DNA from: Robertmurraya massiliosenegalensis JC6
GTDB taxonomy: Bacteria > Bacillota > Bacilli > Bacillales > Cytobacillaceae
Direction of reading: 5' to 3'
Assembly: GCF_000311725.1 (NCBI RefSeq)
Contig: NZ_HE978513.1
Span: 346,252-410,251 of the forward strand
DNA: 64,000 nt
The notes under the pieces are model-generated. The model saw nothing but the letters and a program-made list of their open reading frames with translations, did not search any database and was not told the origin of the DNA. This document shows, piece by piece, positions 1-9,746 of this stretch. A program made the translations under genes and the position numbers. The stretch's first letter is position 1, and each line of letters opens with the position of its first letter.

Positions 1-613
1 ACATATGGTCAGGTTGAACTTCCAATGCTTTTTCAAACATTGCTAAAGCTTTAGCGCCATCTTCCTTATACCCGTATGCAACACCTAAATTGTAAAAGGC
101 ATCGGCATGTTTTTCATCTATTTGCAGACAAACTGTAAATTGTTCAATCGCTTCATCTATTAACTCTAATCCTGCCAAACATAAGCCGTATTGGAAATGA
201 GCTTCTGCATCATCACGAGTTAGTTCCACAGCTCGTTGAAAATAAGGCAAAGCAAGACGAGGCTGTTCAAGCTGTGCCAGAGTTAAGCCAAGCATAAAAA
301 AATTATCACTCGAATTTAAGCCTTGCTGCATTGCTTTTTCAAACATATTTTTCGCAGCCTCTAAGTTTTCATTTTCAAAATAAAGATTTCCAGCACTATA
401 ATAAGCAGCGGCAGCACTTTTATCCAGTTCAATTGCCTTTTCAAAAAAGGATAAAGCTTTCTCATTTTCGCCTACTGCCGCAAGAACATTGCCAAAATTA
501 ATGTAAGAGACAGCATCTTTTGGGTTTTCCTCAATCGCTTCCATAAAGATTTTTGCTGCCTCTTCCCATTTTCCTTCTTGCATATATTGAATTCCTTGTT
601 GATTCTTGTCCAT
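1..613 (-). CDS. yrrB: TPR-repeat protein YrrB-like (C-terminus outside window)
   Basis: The reading frame starts at ATG 613 (MDKNQQGIQYMQEGKWEEAA) and stays open to the left edge, giving about 204 residues of an unfinished protein. It is made of successive 34-residue tetratricopeptide repeats: the motif of A at position 8, G, and Y/F followed by A/L recurs (GKWEEAAKIF, GENEKALSFF, ENLEAAKNMF, EQPRLALPYF, ELIDEAIEQF). There is no signal peptide, so it is probably a cytosolic scaffold for protein-protein contacts. It lies directly upstream of mnmA's 3' neighbour position as yrrB does in B. subtilis (yrrB next to trmU), which supports the name. No enzymatic function can be read from the sequence. 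Confidence 0.8.
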   Translation of the reverse strand, partial: MDKNQQGIQYMQEGKWEEAAKIFMEAIEENPKDAVSYINFGNVLAAVGENEKALSFFEKAIELDKSAAAAYYSAGNLYFENENLEAAKNMFEKAMQQGLNSSDNFFMLGLTLAQLEQPRLALPYFQRAVELTRDDAEAHFQYGLCLAGLELIDEAIEQFTVCLQIDEKHADAFYNLGVAYGYKEDGAKALAMFEKALEVQPDHM

Positions 614-715
614 CTATTTCCACTCCTATAGTCAAAAGTATAGCATATCTTCCCTATGTCAGAAACGAATTCAAAAACACCCCGATCCTAAAGAATCGAG
701 GCATTCCCTAAAATA

Positions 716-1858
<1,143 letters not shown>

Positions 1859-3004
1859 CTATTTATTGGTTAGCCGCTTCACAATTTCAGCCGTTGCACT
1901 TGCTACTTTGTGAATTTGTTCAGTCGTGTTATAAAGACCAAAACTAAAGCGGATCGAATTTCGCAATTTTTCGGAATGGCTTCCGAACATCGCAACCAGT
2001 ACATGTGATGGATCGATGCTACCAGCCGTACATGCTGAGCCACTTGAGGCAGCAATTCCTACTAAGTCTAAATTGACCAGCATCGCTTCCACATTTGTTC
2101 CTGGAAAGCTTAAGTTTAAAACATGGGGGAGAGAATTTTCAAGTGATCCGTTTACGGAGAAATCAATTTCGTGTGTTTTCAAATCTTCGATCATGATTTG
2201 TTTAAACTGTTGATATTTTTTCACCTTCTGATCTCGTTCACTTTGAGCCACTTTTACCGCTTCTTGAAAACCTGCAATTGAAGCAACATTTTCCGTTCCT
2301 GCACGTCTTTTTCTTTCTTGTTCCCCACCAAAAATAAGTGGTGAGAGCAACACATTATTGCGAACATATAAAAATCCAATTCCTTTAGGTCCGTTAATTT
2401 TATGGGCAGACACACTTAATAAGTCAATATTTGTTTCACTCACATCAATACTGACTAATCCGTAGGCTTGAACCGCATCTGTATGAAACAATGCTTGATG
2501 TTCTTTTAGCAAATCCCCAATTTCCTTAATCGGTTGTATCGTTCCTACTTCATTATTTCCAAACATAATAGACACAAGAATCGTGTCATCACGCAGAGCT
2601 TTTTTTAAATCGTCGATCGAAATTCTTCCTTCCGCATCGACGGGTAAATATGTTACTTCAAAGCCCCTTTTTTCAAGTTGCTGACATGTATGAAGGACTG
2701 CGTGGTGTTCAATTTCTGTTGTAATAATATGCTTACCTGTTTGCTGATTGGCTTGTGCTACCCCAATTAATGCATAGTTATCTGCCTCTGTTCCACCGCT
2801 CGTTATAATGATTTCATTTGGGTGCGCACCAATACTTTTCGCTAATTGCTCTCTTGCTTCATCGACAATATGTCGCGCTTTGCGACCAAAGGTATGGATG
2901 CTAGACGGGTTTCCATATTGCTGAGCCATCACCTTTGTTATCACGTCAATCACCTGCGGGTGCATCGGTGCAGTCGCAGCATGATCTACATAAATCTGTT
3001 CCAA
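1859..3004 (-). CDS. iscS: Cysteine desulfurase (IscS/NifS type, YrvO-like)
   Basis: This PLP enzyme removes sulfur from L-cysteine as a persulfide; in Bacillus the YrvO paralogue feeds MnmA. The 381-residue protein carries the PLP-lysine motif SAHKINGPKG (K202), the substrate-activating histidine in EIEHHAVL (around H100), and the catalytic cysteine loop SSGSACTAGS (C325). The long catalytic loop marks it as an IscS-like (group I) desulfurase rather than SufS. It lies between cymR and mnmA. It overlaps neither, with gaps of 55 and 18 nt, consistent with one cysteine-controlled transcript. The specific partner assignment to MnmA is inferred from the neighbourhood. Confidence 0.93.
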   Translation of the reverse strand: MEQIYVDHAATAPMHPQVIDVITKVMAQQYGNPSSIHTFGRKARHIVDEAREQLAKSIGAHPNEIIITSGGTEADNYALIGVAQANQQTGKHIITTEIEHHAVLHTCQQLEKRGFEVTYLPVDAEGRISIDDLKKALRDDTILVSIMFGNNEVGTIQPIKEIGDLLKEHQALFHTDAVQAYGLVSIDVSETNIDLLSVSAHKINGPKGIGFLYVRNNVLLSPLIFGGEQERKRRAGTENVASIAGFQEAVKVAQSERDQKVKKYQQFKQIMIEDLKTHEIDFSVNGSLENSLPHVLNLSFPGTNVEAMLVNLDLVGIAASSGSACTAGSIDPSHVLVAMFGSHSEKLRNSIRFSFGLYNTTEQIHKVASATAEIVKRLTNK

Positions 3005-3059
3005 TTTTCGTTCACCTTCTAACTATTCTCTTACAAGACTAAATTCCCGTCACTCCAAA

Positions 3060-3479
3060 TTAAATATAAAACATATAAGCGTCAGACTCGCCATTATCGG
3101 TGTGATTGGCTAGGTCTTCTAATGTTGTATTCTCTAATACATCTTTAACTGCATCTCGAATTCGTATCCATAATTCCCTTTTTGCTGGCTCTTCATCCTC
3201 AATTCCTTCAACAGGAGTAATCGGTCCTTCAAGTACACGAATGATATCCCCTGAAGTGATGTTTGAAGGTTCATCTGCCAATACATATCCACCATATGCA
3301 CCACGGATACTCTTAACGAGCCCAGCATTTCTTAATGGCGCAATCAATTGCTCTAAATAATGTTCCGACAAATCGTTTGCTTGTGCAATCGCTTTTAAAG
3401 AGATCGGGCCATCCCCATGCTTTTTCGCTAATTCGATCATAATCGTTAATCCATAGCGACCTTTAGTTGAAATTTTCAT
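3060..3479 (-). CDS. cymR: Cysteine metabolism repressor CymR (Rrf2 family)
   Basis: This 139-residue Rrf2-type winged-helix regulator begins MKISTKGRYGLTIMIELAKK. The recognition region is around SLKAIAQANDLSEHYLEQLI (residues 27-46), followed by the typical wing RGAYGGYVL. It has no cysteine cluster for an iron-sulfur centre. That separates it from IscR and fits CymR, which represses sulfur-assimilation genes in complex with cysteine synthase CysK when cysteine is plentiful. Its ATG overlaps the TGA of the upstream membrane-protein gene (TTATGA), so translation is probably coupled. The next genes downstream are iscS-like and mnmA. Confidence 0.93.
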   Translation of the reverse strand: MKISTKGRYGLTIMIELAKKHGDGPISLKAIAQANDLSEHYLEQLIAPLRNAGLVKSIRGAYGGYVLADEPSNITSGDIIRVLEGPITPVEGIEDEEPAKRELWIRIRDAVKDVLENTTLEDLANHTDNGESDAYMFYI

Positions 3480-4180
3480 AAACTCGCACCTCGTTTTGAT
3501 TCAGTTTGTGAATGCTCTACTACCATCTTTTTTTCTTTTAAATGCAATAACCAATGCTCTGTCAACTTGTGACACTGAGGTAGACATATCCCTGCCAGCG
3601 GTCCAATCATTAGACCGATAATAATCGTTCCCCAAAAAATCGGACCACCTAACCACCAGCCAACAAGAAGAACGAGTATTTCCATAACCCCTCTTACATT
3701 GCGTACTTTCCAACCAGTCTTAGATGTCAACGCAATCATCAAGCTATCTCGCGGTCCAGCACCAAATTGAGCTGATATATATAGGCCCATTCCATAGCCA
3801 TTAAGAATGATGCCACTACTAAACATAAGAAGTTTACCTACCAGTCCCTCCGGCGTTTGTATGAAAGGAAGGATAAAATACATATCAATAAAAAGACCAA
3901 CTAGGATCATATTCATGAACGCTCCAACTTGTGGAAATTCCTTCGAGATAAGTGCAGCCGCCAGTAAAATAAATATTCCGACAATCACTGACCAGCTCCC
4001 AATCGTTAATCCTAATTGATAGTATAAACCGACATGTAATACATCCCAAGGAGTCGCTCCTAAATCAGCTTTAATTAATAAAACAAGACCTAAAGACATC
4101 GTTAATAAACCTAAAATATAAATAACAAATCTCGGACCAACCTGTCCCTTTCGCCGTTTCCCCATCGATGATATCCCCAT
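3476..4180 (-). CDS. YczE/YyaS/YitT-family integral membrane protein
   Basis: This is a hydrophobic protein with about five membrane segments and the conserved-looking GATPWDVLHVGL and GAGPRDSLMIAL repeats typical of the YczE/YyaS family. Substrate is unknown. The open frame runs up to 4294. However, an extended -10 element (TGCTATAAT, 4293-4301) overlaps that upstream ATG, so transcripts would begin after it. I therefore prefer the start at 4180 (MGISSMGKRRKGQVGPRF), with 4165 as an alternative. Its stop overlaps the cymR start codon, so cymR expression is likely coupled to it. A link to sulfur metabolism is only suggested by that arrangement. Confidence 0.72.
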   Translation of the reverse strand: MGISSMGKRRKGQVGPRFVIYILGLLTMSLGLVLLIKADLGATPWDVLHVGLYYQLGLTIGSWSVIVGIFILLAAALISKEFPQVGAFMNMILVGLFIDMYFILPFIQTPEGLVGKLLMFSSGIILNGYGMGLYISAQFGAGPRDSLMIALTSKTGWKVRNVRGVMEILVLLVGWWLGGPIFWGTIIIGLMIGPLAGICLPQCHKLTEHWLLHLKEKKMVVEHSQTESKRGASL

Positions 4181-4292
4181 TCTTTTCACACAGATGATTC
4201 GTATCCGAAGGACCCGTGACGATATTTTTTTACGTAAAGGATCTATGATATAAATATTACCAAAATCCTGATTAATTTGATAGGCAATAGCC

Positions 4293-4301
4293 ATTATAGC
4301 A
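4293..4301 (-). promoter_or_regulatory. Extended -10 element for the yczE-like/cymR transcript
   Basis: On the minus strand the sequence reads TGCTATAAT, a consensus -10 with the TG extension. No good -35 sits 17 nt upstream, which is usual for extended -10 promoters. It places the transcript start near 4286, inside the longest possible reading frame of the membrane protein. Confidence 0.45.
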
Positions 4302-4333
4302 CAACTTCATGAGGCATGCGGTTAAGACCAGCT

Positions 4334-4385
4334 GATTTTTGGCACATTTCATGCGAAACTATATTTCGAAAGTGAGCCAAAAATC
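4334..4385. repeat. 52-bp imperfect palindrome between divergent genes
   Basis: Perfect 10-bp arms GATTTTTGGC and GCCAAAAATC enclose a second, inner inverted repeat (CGAAA and TTTCG around a CTATA loop). It lies between the divergent yczE-like/cymR and rarA genes. It could form an RNA hairpin on either strand or act as an operator. I cannot assign it to a known element. Confidence 0.6.
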
Positions 4386-4484
4386 GTTTTTACATCCTCA
4401 AATCATCAGTATGCAAATGTATGTTCCACATGTTATGGTTAAAGAAAGAAATCGTCTACACTTTAAGAAAATGGAGAGATTGGT

Positions 4485-5756
4485 ATGAATGTTAAGCCTC
4501 TTGCCTTTCGCATGAGACCTAGAACTATAGATGAAATTATTGGTCAAACCCATCTCGTAGGAGAAGGAAAAATCATTCACCGCATGGTCAAAGCAAAACA
4601 ACTCTCTTCGATGATCCTCTACGGACCACCAGGAATTGGAAAAACCTCGATTGCGAGTGCGATTGCAGGAAGTACCAAATTTGCTTTTCGCATGTTAAAT
4701 GCGGTAACAAATAATAAGAAGGATTTAGAAATTGTCGCAGCAGAGGCGAAAATGTCTGGAAAGGTGATCCTCCTTTTAGATGAGGTCCATCGACTTGATA
4801 AAGGCAAGCAGGATTTTCTCCTTCCACATCTCGAAAATGGCTCAATTGTTTTAATCGGGGCCACTACAAGCAATCCGTATCACGCCATCAATCCTGCAAT
4901 TCGAAGCCGCTGTCAAATTTTTGAACTTAAACCGTTAACAATCAATGAAATTGTCGATGCATTAAAACGAGCTATCGCTGATCAAGACAGAGGACTTGGG
5001 AAGGATTCGATTGATATAACTGAAGAAGCACTGCTCCATCTTGCAACTGGGTCGAATGGGGATGTTCGTAGCTCATTAAATGCATTAGAACTTGCCGTCG
5101 TCTCAACTGAAAAGGATGAAGATGGAACGATCCATATCGACCTTGCGATTGCAGAGGAATGTATGCAAAAAAAGAGCTTTACTCATGATAAAGACGGGGA
5201 TGGGCACTATGATGTGCTTTCGGCCTTTCAGAAATCGATTCGAGGTAGTGATGTCAATGCCGCCCTTCATTACTTAGCTCGATTAATTGAAGCAGGGGAC
5301 TTACAGAGCATTAGTCGCAGAATGCTTGTCATTGCCTATGAGGATATTGGTCTTGCCAGTCCACAAGCTGGGGCAAGAACATTGGCAGCGATTGAAACCG
5401 CGGAAAGGGTTGGATTTCCTGAAGCGAGAATCCCTTTGGCTAACGCCGTCATTGAACTCTGTTTATCTCCCAAATCAAATTCAGCTATTATGGCCATTGA
5501 TCAAGCCATTTCTGATCTTCGCAAAGGAATTAGCGGAGAGGTACCTGATCATTTAAAGGATGCACATTATCAAGGCACACAGGAATTAGGCCGTGGATTA
5601 GAATATTTATATCCTCATAATTACGAAAATGGTTGGGTTAAACAACAATATCTCCCTGACCGAATTAAAAATAAAATGTACTATGAACCAAAACGAACAG
5701 GAAAATTTGAACAAGCCTTAGCAACTGTCTATGAAAACCTTTTGAAAAAAAGTTAA
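4485..5756 (+). CDS. rarA: Replication-associated recombination protein RarA (MgsA)
   Basis: RarA is an AAA+ ATPase of the clamp-loader family that acts at stalled replication forks. The 423-residue protein has Walker A GPPGIGKT at residues 47-54, Walker B LLLDE ending at E100, and the sensor region IGATTSNPY. The C-terminal MgsA domain begins around ISRRMLVIAYEDIGLASPQA. The start at 4485 follows a GGAGAG Shine-Dalgarno-like sequence, and the N-terminus MNVKPLAFRMRP matches the family. It is the only plus-strand gene in this stretch, divergent from cymR and facing the ABC cassette across a shared terminator. Confidence 0.95.
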   Translation: MNVKPLAFRMRPRTIDEIIGQTHLVGEGKIIHRMVKAKQLSSMILYGPPGIGKTSIASAIAGSTKFAFRMLNAVTNNKKDLEIVAAEAKMSGKVILLLDEVHRLDKGKQDFLLPHLENGSIVLIGATTSNPYHAINPAIRSRCQIFELKPLTINEIVDALKRAIADQDRGLGKDSIDITEEALLHLATGSNGDVRSSLNALELAVVSTEKDEDGTIHIDLAIAEECMQKKSFTHDKDGDGHYDVLSAFQKSIRGSDVNAALHYLARLIEAGDLQSISRRMLVIAYEDIGLASPQAGARTLAAIETAERVGFPEARIPLANAVIELCLSPKSNSAIMAIDQAISDLRKGISGEVPDHLKDAHYQGTQELGRGLEYLYPHNYENGWVKQQYLPDRIKNKMYYEPKRTGKFEQALATVYENLLKKS

Positions 5757-5819
5757 CCTAATTAAACCATTTCAGAAAGATTCGCAATAGGCATACTGTT
5801 GATTTTGTTCTCTGGAAAT

Positions 5820-5856
5820 CAAAAACCCACCAGCGCACACTGGTGGGTTTTTGATT
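5820..5856. terminator. Bidirectional terminator between rarA and ABC permease
   Basis: The hairpin arms CCCACCAG and CTGGTGGG are flanked by A and T runs on both sides, so it can stop both rarA and the converging ABC operon. Confidence 0.85.
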
Positions 5857-6814
5857 ATGCTGCCACATCGCGTTTTTTGAAAACAAAATGAGCAAGTAAT
5901 TGGAACAAGATAAAATAAACAGCGAGAACGATGAGTGAAAAGGGTAACGTCATTCCCTCGAGCATTGGGTATCCTTCAAAATATTGTGTTAAATCGGTAT
6001 TAGCAAATAGAGAATATTTCGCCCAGTCGTATTTCATTGCAACTAACTGGGTAAGCTGTGCTCCGGTAAACATAAGGAAAAGGGAAATTCCAATCGCAAG
6101 TGAGCTACTTCTAAAGACCGCTGAGATCATAAAAGCCATCGTAGCAAGCATGACCATGCTGACAGAATTTAGCCCATACGTCATTAATAGGTGGAGAAAC
6201 ATACTCTGTTCTGTGACCGTTCCTTGATGATAATTTAAATACGGGTTCGCACTATCTGGTCCACCAAATAATATGAAGCCAAGTAATGTTGAGAAGCTAA
6301 AAGAAACCGCTACTACAATAAAAGCAAAGATAAGGACTGTTAAATACTTAGCAATAAGAATTTTCGCCCTACTGACTGGTCGGATCAGCAAAAGCTTGAT
6401 CGTCCCCCAATTAAATTCACTAGCGACAATTCCTGCCGCAATAATAATGGTGAACATTCCAGCAAATTCAATAATCGGCAAAACATCATTGACAAATTCC
6501 CAAACAGAATAGTCAACATTTGGCGAAAGCTCATGTTCAATGCGATATTCATTAAGGGCTATCTGCTCCCTATAATACTCAATTTGCGAATCGGGAATCT
6601 GTCCTTCCATTTCTTCAACCTGTTTTTGCAAACTGGTATTTTCCAATTGCAATCCTTGTTTCCACTCTTGATTATCAGGGACCGTCCCGCCACTATCCTG
6701 ATATTTCATAAATGCCCCTGCAACTAAGGACATCAAGATCAGAAGCCCAATCATGACATACGTTCCTGGTCGTTTAAAAATTTTCATTAACTCGTTCTGG
6801 ATCAATTTAAACAT
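5855..6814 (-). CDS. ABC-2 type transporter permease
   Basis: This permease of about 319 residues has one membrane segment near the N-terminus (YVMIGLLILMSLVAGAFM), a long extracytoplasmic stretch with a coiled-coil-like LQKQVEEMEGQIPD, and five further hydrophobic segments. This is the layout of BcrB/NatB-type permeases. ATG 6814 (MFKLIQNELMKIFKRPG) is preferred. It overlaps the end of the ATPase gene by 8 nt and has AGGTG upstream; a GTG at 6823 is possible. Substrate cannot be deduced. Related cassettes export peptide antibiotics or respond to cell-envelope stress. Confidence 0.85.
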   Translation of the reverse strand: MFKLIQNELMKIFKRPGTYVMIGLLILMSLVAGAFMKYQDSGGTVPDNQEWKQGLQLENTSLQKQVEEMEGQIPDSQIEYYREQIALNEYRIEHELSPNVDYSVWEFVNDVLPIIEFAGMFTIIIAAGIVASEFNWGTIKLLLIRPVSRAKILIAKYLTVLIFAFIVVAVSFSFSTLLGFILFGGPDSANPYLNYHQGTVTEQSMFLHLLMTYGLNSVSMVMLATMAFMISAVFRSSSLAIGISLFLMFTGAQLTQLVAMKYDWAKYSLFANTDLTQYFEGYPMLEGMTLPFSLIVLAVYFILFQLLAHFVFKKRDVAA

Positions 6815-7736
6815 GGGCTGCACCTACTTTTTCCTTTGTAATCTCTAAGAATCGGTCTTCTAGTGATTTTGTGACTTCTTCAATTCCGTATAAAGAGATG
6901 TCAGCATTGACAAGAGTCTTAACAATTGAAGGAATCTCTTCTTTTGTTATAGTTATTGCGACTCCATCATTTGTCACATCAACAGAAATTTGAGGGTGAG
7001 AATGTATGAGAATCTCTCTAGCTTTCTCCTGTTGTTCACGAATTTCAAATTGGTAGGTTTTCACATCTCCATTAACAAAATCATGGACCATTTGCACATC
7101 GATAAGCTTCCCTTTTTGAATAATCCCGATGCGATCACACATCATTTCCATTTCCGATAATAAATGACTAGAAACGATCACTGCCATATTTCTTTCCCGT
7201 GCAAGCATTCTTATATGATCTCTTATTTCTCTAATTCCAGCTGGATCAAGTCCATTCGTCGGCTCATCTAAAATTAATACATCTGGGTCATGGAGCAAGC
7301 ATTGCGCTAAGCCCAATCTCTGCCTCATCCCGAGCGAATACGTTTTAACCTTATCCTTAATTCTATCAGTCAAACCTACTAATTCTACGATTTCTGCTAT
7401 TTTTTCCTTTGACACATTGGAAGACATTCTCGCAAAATGAAGAAGATTATCATAGCCACTCATGAACTTATACATTTCAGGATTCTCTACGATCGCCCCG
7501 ACATGACTTACCGCCTTCTCAAAATCAGTACGAATACTGTGCCCACAAATTTTGATATCTCCCTCTGTAATCCCAATTAATCCAACAATCATACGGATTG
7601 TTGTCGTTTTCCCAGCACCATTCGGTCCAAGAAAACCAAAAACCTCGCCACGATGTACATCAAAGCTTAACTGATCAATGATGGTTTTCCCTTTTATTTG
7701 TTTTGTTACATGTTGAATTTCAATTACAGCACTCAT
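6807..7736 (-). CDS. ABC transporter ATP-binding protein (BcrA/NatA type)
   Basis: This 309-residue ATPase has Walker A GPNGAGKT (residues 37-44), signature YSLGMRQR (133-140) and Walker B VLILDE (153-158) with catalytic E158. The roughly 100-residue C-terminal extension after the ATPase core is typical of the DrrA/BcrA drug-resistance subfamily. Its 3' end overlaps the ABC-2 permease, so the two almost certainly form one transporter. A second ATPase gene lies 12 nt upstream. Confidence 0.9.
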   Translation of the reverse strand: MSAVIEIQHVTKQIKGKTIIDQLSFDVHRGEVFGFLGPNGAGKTTTIRMIVGLIGITEGDIKICGHSIRTDFEKAVSHVGAIVENPEMYKFMSGYDNLLHFARMSSNVSKEKIAEIVELVGLTDRIKDKVKTYSLGMRQRLGLAQCLLHDPDVLILDEPTNGLDPAGIREIRDHIRMLARERNMAVIVSSHLLSEMEMMCDRIGIIQKGKLIDVQMVHDFVNGDVKTYQFEIREQQEKAREILIHSHPQISVDVTNDGVAITITKEEIPSIVKTLVNADISLYGIEEVTKSLEDRFLEITKEKVGAAHV

Positions 7737-7748
7737 TGGTTGCTCCTT

Positions 7749-8438
7749 TTAAATCAAATTTTTCTTCATCCATTCTAATACGGAAAGTCCCTTTGATTCT
7801 CGTAATTCCTCGACATTTTCAATCGCAACGATTCGTCCATCTTGGATTGCGATTATTTCATCCAACAATGTTTCGATTTCGTCGATTTCATGTGTTGCAA
7901 TGACGACCGTTTGCTCATTAAAATCTATATACGACAATAATCCTTTGACGATTGAATCTCGCACCATCGGATCAAGTCCTGAAAATGGTTCGTCTAATAG
8001 TAGAATAGGTGCTTGACGAGCTAGAGTAATGACAAGCTTTAGTCTTCCTCGATTTCCTTTCGAAAGCTGTTTTAATTTTTTCTGGGGATCAAGCTTCATA
8101 AAAGTTAATAATTCACCTGCTCTCTCCATATTAAAATCATGGAATTGAGTAGCAGAGAATTTAATCATGTCGTTTACTGTGAAAGACGGATAGAAAAAAT
8201 CCAGTTCAGATAAATAAGCGACATCTTTAGCAATTTTCCGATTTACCTTTTTGCCATTTACCGTAATCAAACCGCTTGATGGAAAAACTAGTCCGGCAAT
8301 CATCTTTAATGTCGTTGACTTTCCACTGCCGTTTGGTCCAATAAAACCATAGATCTTACCTTTTTCCAGCGAAAAAGAAAGATCCTCTACCGCCCCTTCT
8401 CTTCCATACTTTTTTGTGACCTGTTCAACCTTAATCAT
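7749..8438 (-). CDS. ABC transporter ATP-binding protein (YtrB-like)
   Basis: This 229-residue ATPase has Walker [10 protein letters not shown] (34-42), an atypical signature LSKGNRGR (125-132) in place of LSGGQ, Walker B ILLLDE (145-150) and D-loop SGLD. The degenerate signature and its position directly after a short GntR regulator are seen in YtrA/YtrB-type cassettes. Its start overlaps the stop of the gntR gene by 4 nt. It could pair with the membrane protein encoded at the head of the operon. Confidence 0.88.
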   Translation of the reverse strand: MIKVEQVTKKYGREGAVEDLSFSLEKGKIYGFIGPNGSGKSTTLKMIAGLVFPSSGLITVNGKKVNRKIAKDVAYLSELDFFYPSFTVNDMIKFSATQFHDFNMERAGELLTFMKLDPQKKLKQLSKGNRGRLKLVITLARQAPILLLDEPFSGLDPMVRDSIVKGLLSYIDFNEQTVVIATHEIDEIETLLDEIIAIQDGRIVAIENVEELRESKGLSVLEWMKKNLI

Positions 8439-8806
8439 TTCTCCCCCTCCCGCTCAATATAATTTTGCAACCCTTGTAACATCTCATCCTGCGAAAAGCC
8501 TAGTTCCTTCATGTTATGAACAAAGGCCGCAATCATATCCATTTGTAGTTTTTCCTTTAAATCAACAATAATCTCATTGGCCTCAGTTACAAATGTTCCC
8601 TGTCCTCTCCTCGATTCCACGATTTCCATCCTCTCCATTTCACTATACGTTCTTTGAATGGTATTTGGATTCACACCCGATTTAATCGCCATTTCTCTTA
8701 CTGATGGAAGTTTTTCACCTGGCTTGAGTTCTCCACGAACAATTTGGTGACTTATTTTATCAACGATTTGCATATAGATTGGTTTTGATGCCTGGAAATC
8801 TTCCAT
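8435..8806 (-). CDS. GntR-family repressor, YtrA subfamily
   Basis: This short 123-residue regulator has an N-terminal GntR winged helix ([20 protein letters not shown], then the recognition helix in [14 protein letters not shown]) and only about 50 residues after it. That is the YtrA architecture, which dimerises through a small C-terminal helical tail and lacks a large ligand domain. YtrA proteins repress their own ABC operons in response to cell-wall antibiotics. An AGTGT/ACACT inverted repeat overlaps the operon promoter, which fits autoregulation. The ligand is unknown. Confidence 0.88.
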   Translation of the reverse strand: MEDFQASKPIYMQIVDKISHQIVRGELKPGEKLPSVREMAIKSGVNPNTIQRTYSEMERMEIVESRRGQGTFVTEANEIIVDLKEKLQMDMIAAFVHNMKELGFSQDEMLQGLQNYIEREGEK

Positions 8807-8811
8807 TTCTA

Positions 8812-9576
8812 CTACACCTCAACTTTCCTTTCTAATAACCAAACAGAAACGATAAATACGCATATGATTATCAGAATTTGCAAACCTATTGCAAATAAAT
8901 TGACGTGACCTATTTCCTCTGTAAAGTTATTGAAGTATGGGCTTGAAAAATTGACTTGAATACTGCCTTTTTCATTCATAACTTCAAATACTTTTAGTTC
9001 GGCAAAAAAATTACTGATCATATTAATCACTATCCAAACGACAAGTATGACCAGCCAGCGAATTCTACTTAAGAAAGGGATTCCCTTCAGCGAATGGTAA
9101 AGTGACCAGTAAAAAAGTAACCAAATACTTAAATAAAAAGCTGTTAAACCAATTGCACCAATAAATAGGTGAAGATTGCCCTCCATCATTTCCGCAATTT
9201 CAATTAAATTAGTGGTTATCCCTAATCCCGAAATAGCAAGTTTCAATAGGATGAACATCACCAACAATGAAATAACAAAATAAGTAGTTGCAGCTGCCAA
9301 TTTGGATAAGAAAAGCTTTGCTCCTCCATTCGGGTTATGAAGCCAAAGTTGACTTTGCCCCTCTACTTGCAATGAGGTAAAAAGAATTCCAGGAAGATAA
9401 AACACATGGAGCGCCAATGCAACAAATAAAAATATTACCGGTATACTCGGTTCTCCCATATATTCTTTTAACCCATAAGAAGCGACCGTTACGAAAAGCA
9501 ATAAGATCATGCCAATAAAAAAATTATTTCTGGAGATTTTTAAATCCTTTAAATAGAGACCTTTGAAAGATAACAC
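8812..9576 (-). CDS. Multi-span membrane protein, probable ABC permease
   Basis: This is the first gene of the operon. It starts at GTG 9576, 7 nt after a perfect AAGGAGG. The 254-residue product has about six hydrophobic segments (for example NFFIGMILLLFVTVASYGL near the N-terminus and IGLQILIIICVFIVSVWLL at the end) and no other recognised domain. By position it is the likely membrane partner of the YtrB-like ATPase. It is not similar enough to a named family for a symbol. Confidence 0.75.
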   Translation of the reverse strand: MLSFKGLYLKDLKISRNNFFIGMILLLFVTVASYGLKEYMGEPSIPVIFLFVALALHVFYLPGILFTSLQVEGQSQLWLHNPNGGAKLFLSKLAAATTYFVISLLVMFILLKLAISGLGITTNLIEIAEMMEGNLHLFIGAIGLTAFYLSIWLLFYWSLYHSLKGIPFLSRIRWLVILVVWIVINMISNFFAELKVFEVMNEKGSIQVNFSSPYFNNFTEEIGHVNLFAIGLQILIIICVFIVSVWLLERKVEV

Positions 9577-9597
9577 TTGATTTCCTCCTTGCGTCTT

Positions 9598-9640
9598 AGT
9601 GTTCTAGTTAAATAATACACTGGTACTTTTTAAAATGCAA
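9598..9640 (-). promoter_or_regulatory. Promoter and probable GntR operator of the ABC operon
   Basis: On the minus strand there is a -35 TTGCAT (9635-9640), a 17-bp spacer and a -10 TATTAT (9612-9617). An inverted repeat AGTGT-N14-ACACT spans 9598-9621 and covers the -10. YtrA of B. subtilis recognises AGTGTA-N13-TACACT-type sites (recalled from the literature), so this is a strong candidate operator for the GntR protein of the same operon. Confidence 0.7.
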
Positions 9641-9746
9641 TAAAAATATTCAATTATTTTCCATGGTTAGGAAATTAGCGCACTCTACATAATTCGATCT
9701 CTTTCGGTGACGATAAGAATAATACATTTAGTCAGGATGTGATGAC

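Noticed and set aside
4181-4294. Longer start for the YczE-like protein at 4294
   Set aside because: A consensus extended -10 overlaps that ATG, and the added residues are not membrane-like.
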